A stretch of 11,294 nt of DNA, taken from assembly GCA_051011115.1 (NCBI GenBank), contig JBPCUN010000153.1, positions 1-11,294 on the forward strand, read 5' to 3'. This DNA comes from Profundicola sp051011115 (lineage in GTDB: Bacteria > Bacteroidota > Bacteroidia > Flavobacteriales > Weeksellaceae). Shown piece by piece: positions 6,768 to 11,294 of this stretch. A program made the translations under genes and the position numbers. The stretch's first letter is position 1; every line of letters starts with the position of its first letter. Under the pieces are notes generated by a model. The model did not search any database and was not told where the DNA came from. It saw only the letters and a list, made by a program, of their open reading frames with translations.

Positions 6768-8600
6768 TTATCTGGTTTTAAGCATTCCTAACACAGCTCT
6801 ATAAATTTCTGGAGCTGTAAAAGGTGTTCCTTGAGTCTTTGATAAAGGCTTGGCATCTATTAAGAATTCATTTCGCAGAATTTTAATTAATTGTCCTTGA
6901 TTTATTTCGGGTACCAGGAATTGATCATATTCTTTAAGAAGTTGGCCTAGATTTTTAGGGAATGGGTTAATATATTTTAAATGTAAATGAGCCACGGGGT
7001 GTCCTTCTGCTAATAACTGATTCATGGCAGACGTAATAGATCCAAAAGTACTACCCCAGCTTATAATCAATAAAGAAGCATCTTCTGCACCTTTACTAAT
7101 TTTAGCCTCTGGAATATAATCCGCAATTCTCTTTACTTTTTCTGCTCTTGTTTTTACCATGAGTTCGTGGTTTTGTGGATTATAACTCACATCTCCCGTT
7201 AAGTTTTCTTTTTCAAGACCACCCACGCGATGTTCCATCCCTTTCATTCCAGGGGTTGCCCAAGCTCTTACTAAATCTTCATTACGCCTATATGGCAAGA
7301 AGTTGCCATCCTTGTTAGAAGCTTCTACGGGTTTAATTTCTTTTAAATCATCCGCTTTCGGGAATCTCCATGGTTCAGACCCATTTCCTAAATAACCATC
7401 AGACAATAACATCACTGGGGTCATATGCTCAACGGCAATTCTGCAAGCTTCAAAAGCCATTGCAAAACAATCGTGAGGTGACTGTGCTGCAATCACTGGT
7501 ACAGGAGCTTCACCATTTCTACCATATACAGCTTGCAGTAAATCTGCTTGCTCTGTTTTAGTAGGTAAACCTGTAGAAGGTCCACCACGTTGTACATTCA
7601 CAATCACTGCGGGTAGCTCTAGCATCAAGGCTAATCCTATGGCCTCTGTCTTTAGAGCTATCCCAGGACCAGAGGAAGCTGTAACCGCTAGGTCTCCAGC
7701 ATAAGAAGCACCTATCACCGCTGCCATAGCAGCGATTTCATCCTCTGCTTGAAAGGTTTTAATTCCTAAATGTTTATACGTAGATAAGAAATGTAAAATA
7801 TCAGAAGCAGGAGTTATCGGGTAACCCCCGTAAAACAAATTCAAACCTGATTTTTTAGAAGCAGCTATAAGTCCTAAAGCTAAAGCTTCATTTCCTGTAA
7901 TGTTACGGTATTTCCCAGCAGGCATAGGTGCAGGTTCTACCACATAACGCTCATTAAAAGCATCTGTAATTTCACCAAAATGATAACCTGCTTTCAATAC
8001 TCTAATGTTGGCATCTAGTATCGCTGGTTGATTTTTGAACTTATATTCTAACCATGCAATAGTATAATCTAAAGGTCTTGTAAACAACCAATACACAAAC
8101 CCAAGCGCAAACATATTTTTGGCTCTAGCTTTATCTTTGGTGCTTAATTCACTATCCTTTAAAACCTCTTTGGTATGATCAAGTATATCAATCTCAAAGA
8201 TATTGTATTGATCTCGGATGTTATCCAAAGGATTTTCGCCATCTTCATATTTAGCCAAACGAAGGTTTTTGCCATCAAATCCAGATTTGTCCGTGATAAT
8301 CAATCCATTAGATCGAACTTTGTATAAGTTCTTTTTGAGTGCTGCGGCGTTCATAGCAATCAACACATCACACTCATCCCCTGGAGAAGAGATGTCAACA
8401 CTACCAAAATGCAATTGGAAACCAGAAACCCCCGCTGTGGTACCAGCTGGAGCTCGTATCTCTGCTGGAAAATCAGGAAATGTGCTTAAATCGTTCCCAA
8501 TGTGTGCAGACGTATTGGTAAATTGTGACCCTGTTAATTGCATTCCGTCACCAGAATCTCCTGCAAATAGAATGACTACCGTTTGTAATTTTTTATTCAA
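6768..8600 (-). CDS. korA: 2-oxoacid:acceptor (ferredoxin) oxidoreductase, fused gamma-alpha subunit (KorA type)
   Basis: A 610-residue chain. The N-terminal gamma domain (about 1-190) has GDSGDGMQLTG at 14-24 and the FPDFPAEIRAPAGT segment. The alpha domain has YPITP at 260-264, FQAEDEIAA around 283-291, TASSGPG at 307-313, and QRGGPSTGLPTKTEQADL at 337-354, which marks KorA-type enzymes. The complex converts a 2-oxoacid (2-oxoglutarate in characterised KorAB) plus CoA to acyl-CoA and CO2, reducing ferredoxin. The beta subunit, which binds thiamine diphosphate and a 4Fe-4S cluster, is needed but is not adjacent. The start is a TTG codon at 8600; no in-frame ATG/GTG gives a sensible N-terminus, and TTG sits 11 bases after the nfu stop. 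It is the last gene of the mrp-nfu-korA unit. Confidence 0.92.
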   Translation of the reverse strand: MNKKLQTVVILFAGDSGDGMQLTGSQFTNTSAHIGNDLSTFPDFPAEIRAPAGTTAGVSGFQLHFGSVDISSPGDECDVLIAMNAAALKKNLYKVRSNGLIITDKSGFDGKNLRLAKYEDGENPLDNIRDQYNIFEIDILDHTKEVLKDSELSTKDKARAKNMFALGFVYWLFTRPLDYTIAWLEYKFKNQPAILDANIRVLKAGYHFGEITDAFNERYVVEPAPMPAGKYRNITGNEALALGLIAASKKSGLNLFYGGYPITPASDILHFLSTYKHLGIKTFQAEDEIAAMAAVIGASYAGDLAVTASSGPGIALKTEAIGLALMLELPAVIVNVQRGGPSTGLPTKTEQADLLQAVYGRNGEAPVPVIAAQSPHDCFAMAFEACRIAVEHMTPVMLLSDGYLGNGSEPWRFPKADDLKEIKPVEASNKDGNFLPYRRNEDLVRAWATPGMKGMEHRVGGLEKENLTGDVSYNPQNHELMVKTRAEKVKRIADYIPEAKISKGAEDASLLIISWGSTFGSITSAMNQLLAEGHPVAHLHLKYINPFPKNLGQLLKEYDQFLVPEINQGQLIKILRNEFLIDAKPLSKTQGTPFTAPEIYRAVLGMLKTR

Positions 8601-8611
8601 AACCTTGGTTT

Positions 8612-8842
8612 TTATAAAATATTTATAACTTTTGTGATTTCTGGTGCATGTTTTTTAATGGTCATTTCTACGCCAGATTTTAATGTCATTTGATTCACGC
8701 TGCAACCAATACATGCACCCAATAACCTTACTGTTACCACATTGTTGTCTATGTCAACAAGCTCAATATCCCCACTATCCGTCTGCAAATAAGGACGAAT
8801 CTCTGTGAGTGCCTTTTCTACTCTTGCTCTTAATTCTTCCAT
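8612..8842 (-). CDS. NifU-like (Nfu) iron-sulfur cluster carrier, single-domain
   Basis: A 76-residue stand-alone NifU C-terminal domain. The key motif is GACIGC with Cys44 and Cys47 (CxxC); two subunits of such proteins share one labile 4Fe-4S cluster for delivery to apo-enzymes. Flanking pattern TDSGDIELVDI and QMTLKSGVEM are typical of the family. Full-length Nfu proteins often carry an extra N-terminal domain; here there is none. It lies 6 bases after the mrp stop and 11 bases before korA, so all three are almost certainly co-transcribed. Its position between an Fe-S carrier ATPase and part of an Fe-S oxidoreductase suits delivery of clusters, possibly to the oxidoreductase beta subunit (inference). 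Confidence 0.93.
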   Translation of the reverse strand: MEELRARVEKALTEIRPYLQTDSGDIELVDIDNNVVTVRLLGACIGCSVNQMTLKSGVEMTIKKHAPEITKVINIL

Positions 8843-8848
8843 TTCTTA

Positions 8849-9946
8849 TTATTTGGTTGAACAACCAGCCATGGTTGTAATTCTTACAGCCTCTGTTGGA
8901 GGTAAATTTTCATGTCTTTCTGCTAAGCTAGCAACCATGTTTCTAGCGATAGTCGTATATGCTTCACTAGCTTTCGTGTCAACTTGCATTGCTGCAGGCC
9001 TACCTACATCGGATGCCTCTCGAATGCTTTGTATAATAGGTACTTCTCCCAAGAATGGAATATCCATCTTTTCTGCTAGATTTTTAACCCCATTTTGTCC
9101 AAAAATGTAATATTTGTTTTCTGGTAGTTCTTCTGGAGTAAAGTAAGCCATGTTCTCTACAAAACCTAAAACTGGTACGTTGATAGATTCCATCTTAAAC
9201 ATGCCCACTCCCTTCCGTGCATCTGCTAGAGCTACCGTTTGCGGGGTACTCACAATCACAGCGCCCGTCACTGGTACCTCTTGTACTAAGCTTAAATGTA
9301 TATCACCTGTACCTGGAGGTAAGTCTACAATCAAGAAATCTAATTTACCCCAATCTGCATCATGTATCAGTTGATGAATAGCTTTAGAAGCCATCGCCCC
9401 ACGCCATACAACGGCTTGGTCTACTCCAGCAAAAAAGCCAATAGATAAAATTTTGATGCCGTAGCTTTCTATCGGTAACATTTTATTTTTACCGTCTACA
9501 GTTACAGATTTTGGTTTACCATCTTCTACGTCAAACATCACTGGCATAGACGGCCCATAAATATCTGCATCTAAAATACCAACTTGAAACCCCATTTTAT
9601 GTAATGAAATAGCAAGATTAGCGGCTACGGTAGATTTACCTACACCACCTTTCCCAGAGGCAACTGCAATGATGTTTTTTATTCCATCAATTTCTCTACC
9701 CTTAATTTGTGGAGCAGCGGCAGGTTTAGCCTTGACAGTAACCCGTACTTCTACTTGAGCATCTGGTAATTTATCATTAAAAGCATTGATTAAGGAATCC
9801 TCTAATTTTTTCTTATCATGCATAGCAGGCGAAGGAGATACTGCATCAATCATCAATTTATTTCCAAATATCTGAAAGTTCTGCACCCAATCTTCTATTT
9901 GTAATTCTTTGAGAACTTGCTGAACATCTTTTTTTGTAAAACTCAT
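8849..9946 (-). CDS. Mrp/ApbC/NBP35-family ATPase, iron-sulfur cluster carrier, lacking the usual CxxC
   Basis: A 365-residue protein. The N-terminal region (1-75) is a MIP18/DUF59-like domain. A proline/alanine linker leads to the P-loop ATPase with the deviant Walker A GKGGVGKST (98-106), LDADIYGPS (125-133) and DLPPGTGD (208-215), all typical of Mrp. In the usual family the segment after ENM-x-x-F carries CxxC, which bridges a cluster across the dimer. Here it reads ENMAYFTPEELPENKYYIFG (about 264-283) and has no cysteine. The only cysteine in the chain is Cys362, four residues from the end (GCSTK). The TPEELPENKYYIFG form is, as far as I recall, common in Bacteroidota. First gene of the mrp-nfu-korA unit, with two -7-like boxes just upstream. 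Confidence 0.93.
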   Translation of the reverse strand: MSFTKKDVQQVLKELQIEDWVQNFQIFGNKLMIDAVSPSPAMHDKKKLEDSLINAFNDKLPDAQVEVRVTVKAKPAAAPQIKGREIDGIKNIIAVASGKGGVGKSTVAANLAISLHKMGFQVGILDADIYGPSMPVMFDVEDGKPKSVTVDGKNKMLPIESYGIKILSIGFFAGVDQAVVWRGAMASKAIHQLIHDADWGKLDFLIVDLPPGTGDIHLSLVQEVPVTGAVIVSTPQTVALADARKGVGMFKMESINVPVLGFVENMAYFTPEELPENKYYIFGQNGVKNLAEKMDIPFLGEVPIIQSIREASDVGRPAAMQVDTKASEAYTTIARNMVASLAERHENLPPTEAVRITTMAGCSTK

Positions 9947-9963
9947 AATTTAGACTTATTCTA

Positions 9964-9979
9964 CAAATATACAAAACTA
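9964..9979 (-). promoter_or_regulatory. Two tandem candidate -7 boxes upstream of mrp
   Basis: The minus strand contains TAGTTTTG (9972-9979) directly followed by TATATTTG (9964-9971); both fit TAnnTTTG. The nearer one ends 17 bases before the mrp ATG. No clear TTG -33 element is visible at normal spacing for either, so which is used cannot be told. Confidence 0.5.
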
Positions 9980-10093
9980 TACAGATAGAAATAAGTGTTA
10001 TCTAATATTCTTATAGGGTTACGTTTTATAGTGAATTTATTGCACAATAAGAAAATAAAATAAAAAAAATTTAAATCCTAAAATTTAATATGT

Positions 10094-10101
10094 TATTTTT
10101 G
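10094..10101 (+). promoter_or_regulatory. Candidate -7 promoter box of the yceI-family gene
   Basis: TATTTTTG matches TAnnTTTG and ends 15 bases before the ATG at 10117. It lies downstream of the in-frame ATG at 10090, which therefore would not be in the mRNA; this supports the later start. No convincing -33 TTG is present at normal spacing. Confidence 0.55.
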
Positions 10102-10116
10102 CACAAAATATTAAAA

Positions 10117-10833
10117 ATGAAAAAAGTACTTTTAAGTTTATCAGCTATTGCATTAATTACAATGACTTCTTGCGAAAAGAAAGAAGCTGTGGCTGTTACA
10201 GACTCTCAAGAGGTTGCCGTAGCCGGAGAAGAATCTGCTAACTATGTTGTAGATACTAGTGTGTCTAATGTAGAGTGGAGAGGTTATAAAATCTACGAAG
10301 GTGAGACTGAAGAACAAGGTCATTACGGAACTATCAACTTAAAATCAGGTGAGGTTCAAGTAGAAAATAGTAAAATTGTATCTGGTAGTTTTGTAATAGA
10401 TGCAACTACAATCCAAGCAATGGATCTAGTTGATAGCCCAGAAGATAAATCTAAATTAGAAGGACACTTAAAAAGCCCAGACTTTTTAGACGTTGAGAAA
10501 TTTCACTCTCCAACTTTTAATATTACTAGCGTAAACCCAATCGAAGGTGAATATAACACAGAGATTAGCGGTAACTTGAAAATGAGAGAAGTGGAGAAAA
10601 ATATTACTTTCAAAGCTAACGTTGGCGTAGAAGGTGATGTAATGACTATTTCTTCTGAAGAGTTTACAATCAATCGTCAAGATTTTGGAATTACTTTCGT
10701 AGGTGGAGGTGGTGCTGTAATCAAGGATAATGTAAGCCTTAGAGTAAACGTTACAGCTAAAGAAGGTGTAGCTACTACTGTAGATGAAACAGTAACTACA
10801 GAGGAAACTGTTGAAACTGAAGCAGCTCAATAA
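10117..10833 (+). CDS. YceI-family lipoprotein
   Basis: A 238-residue protein from the ATG at 10117. I prefer this to the in-frame ATG at 10090 because it starts a normal lipoprotein signal, MKKVLLSLSAIALITMTSC, with the lipid-acceptor Cys19, and because a -7 box lies between the two. The residues after the cysteine (EKKEA) are charged, as in some surface-export signals of Bacteroidota lipoproteins (inference). The YceI domain follows (about 40-215), beginning YVVDTSVSNVEWRGYK, with SPDFLDVEKFHSPTFNI, then SGNLKMREVEKNITF; these are hallmark strands of this lipocalin-like barrel that binds isoprenoid or other amphiphilic ligands in characterised members. The C-terminal tail is Thr/Glu-rich and probably disordered. 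The ligand is unknown. Monocistronic, with a strong terminator. Confidence 0.9.
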   Translation: MKKVLLSLSAIALITMTSCEKKEAVAVTDSQEVAVAGEESANYVVDTSVSNVEWRGYKIYEGETEEQGHYGTINLKSGEVQVENSKIVSGSFVIDATTIQAMDLVDSPEDKSKLEGHLKSPDFLDVEKFHSPTFNITSVNPIEGEYNTEISGNLKMREVEKNITFKANVGVEGDVMTISSEEFTINRQDFGITFVGGGGAVIKDNVSLRVNVTAKEGVATTVDETVTTEETVETEAAQ

Positions 10834-10858
10834 TTTAATTATTATAAATAATATTATC

Positions 10859-10892
10859 AAACTGTCTTAGCGAACGCTAAGGCAGTTTTTTT
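10859..10892 (+). terminator. Intrinsic terminator of the yceI-family gene
   Basis: A nearly perfect inverted repeat: AAACTGTCTTAGCG at 10859-10872 pairs with CGCTAAGGCAGTTT at 10875-10888 (14 bp, one G-U, with the innermost pairs opening to form the loop), followed by a run of seven T at 10886-10892. It starts 25 bases after the stop and insulates pheS from this gene. Confidence 0.94.
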
Positions 10893-10938
10893 ATACGCTA
10901 AACCAGCAAAGGAATTATCAATTTTGAGTTCAAAATCG

Positions 10939-10946
10939 TATTTTTG
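10939..10946 (+). promoter_or_regulatory. Candidate -7 promoter box of pheS
   Basis: TATTTTTG matches TAnnTTTG and ends 17 bases before the pheS ATG at 10964. An inverted repeat, ATTTTGA-gt-TCAAAAT (10921-10936), lies directly upstream, in the -33 to -10 interval. The usual TTG -33 spacing is not met. Confidence 0.55.
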
Positions 10947-10963
10947 AAGATATTTAGTGGATT

Positions 10964-11294
10964 ATGATTGATGAAATAAAAAAGTACACGGACGAGGTAA
11001 CCAATTTCAGTAGTACAAATTTAGATGAGATAGAATCGTTTAGGATTAAATTTTTAGGTAAAAAAGGAATTCAAAATGATTTATTTGCAAGGTTCAAGAG
11101 TATCCCTAATGAGCAAAAAAAGGACGTTGGCCAAGCTTTAAATCAATTAAAAGTTGCTGCTACAGAAAAGGTGAACGAATTGAAAGCAGCTTGTAACGCG
11201 GAGGAGTATACCCACCAAAACATTGATTATACATTGCCAGGAAATCCTATTGATTTAGGATCACGTCATCCAATAAGCATTGTGCGTAATCGGG
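10964..11294 (+). CDS. pheS: Phenylalanyl-tRNA synthetase alpha subunit, 5' part (3' truncated by window edge)
   Basis: The frame is open from the ATG at 10964 to the window end, giving 110 residues of a protein normally about 340 long. It begins MIDEIKKYTDEVTNF. The N-terminal part (1-85) is the helical coiled-coil tRNA-binding arm, with the family motif FRIKFLGKKG (about 27-36) and a long charged helix after it. The last residues, DYTLPGNPIDLGSRHPI, are the conserved entry to the catalytic core (the P-G-x-P-x-x-x-G-x-x-H-P pattern). The catalytic motifs 1-3 of the class II synthetase lie beyond the window. The other ATG at 10971 is out of frame and meets TAA at once. It attaches phenylalanine to tRNA-Phe as an alpha2beta2 enzyme with PheT. 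Confidence 0.94.
   Translation, partial: MIDEIKKYTDEVTNFSSTNLDEIESFRIKFLGKKGIQNDLFARFKSIPNEQKKDVGQALNQLKVAATEKVNELKAACNAEEYTHQNIDYTLPGNPIDLGSRHPISIVRNR

Noticed and set aside
8218..8628. A 136-codon open frame antisense to the 5' part of korA
   Set aside because: No domain is recognisable, and it is fully explained by the opposite-strand reading of conserved KorA sequence. The similar frame at 8805-9110 opposite mrp is rejected for the same reason.
10486..10860. A minus-strand frame of 124 codons opposite the yceI-family gene
   Set aside because: Its Phe/Ser/Tyr-rich low-complexity translation is the mirror of the Glu/Thr/Val-rich YceI tail, and it runs through the gene's terminator region.
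1..11294. A novel defence, secretion or mobile system
   Set aside because: All genes belong to known housekeeping or envelope families. There is no cluster of unknown genes, no repeats of CRISPR type, no integrase or transposase, and no obvious change in base composition.

Overview
The window is core chromosome of a member of the Bacteroidota, most likely a marine-type Flavobacteriaceae. The signs are the low G+C, A-rich start regions without Shine-Dalgarno sequences, TAnnTTTG-type -7 promoter boxes in front of several genes, the atpBEFHAG order with no atpD/atpC following atpG, and proteins of recognisable Bacteroidota type (KorA, DUF3108, YceI lipoprotein, Mrp without CXXC). I see no mobile element, CRISPR array, RNA gene or defence system. 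Everything reads as vertically inherited housekeeping DNA.

Region 1 (1-4691, + strand) is an F-type ATP synthase operon: the 3' part of atpB, then atpE, atpF, atpH, atpA and atpG, closed by a strong intrinsic terminator. The catalytic beta and the epsilon subunit genes do not follow atpG, so they lie upstream of the window or elsewhere. Two hairpins sit inside the operon. One is a classical terminator shape right after atpE; the other is a perfect 14-bp inverted repeat without a T-tract between atpA and atpG. Both fall where the required subunit stoichiometry drops (c to b, alpha to gamma).

Region 2 (4795-6667, - strand) has two apparently single-gene units: an ABC transporter ATPase of the CysA/PotA/FbpC type without a permease gene nearby, and a secreted DUF3108 protein with its own -7 box and terminator.

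Region 3 (6768-9946, - strand) is a tight unit mrp-nfu-korA. Mrp and Nfu are iron-sulfur cluster carriers. KorA is the fused gamma-alpha chain of a 2-oxoacid:acceptor oxidoreductase whose partner beta subunit is the part that binds an Fe-S cluster. The beta gene is not next to korA; a perfect 17-bp inverted repeat closes the unit instead.

Region 4 (9947-11294) is a divergent intergenic region, then a YceI-family lipoprotein gene (true start 10117) with a strong terminator, then the 5' end of pheS, which runs off the window. The observations most worth following are the intra-operon hairpins of the atp locus, the detached korA, the Mrp lacking the usual cluster-ligand cysteines, and a run of -7 boxes at near-constant distance from start codons.
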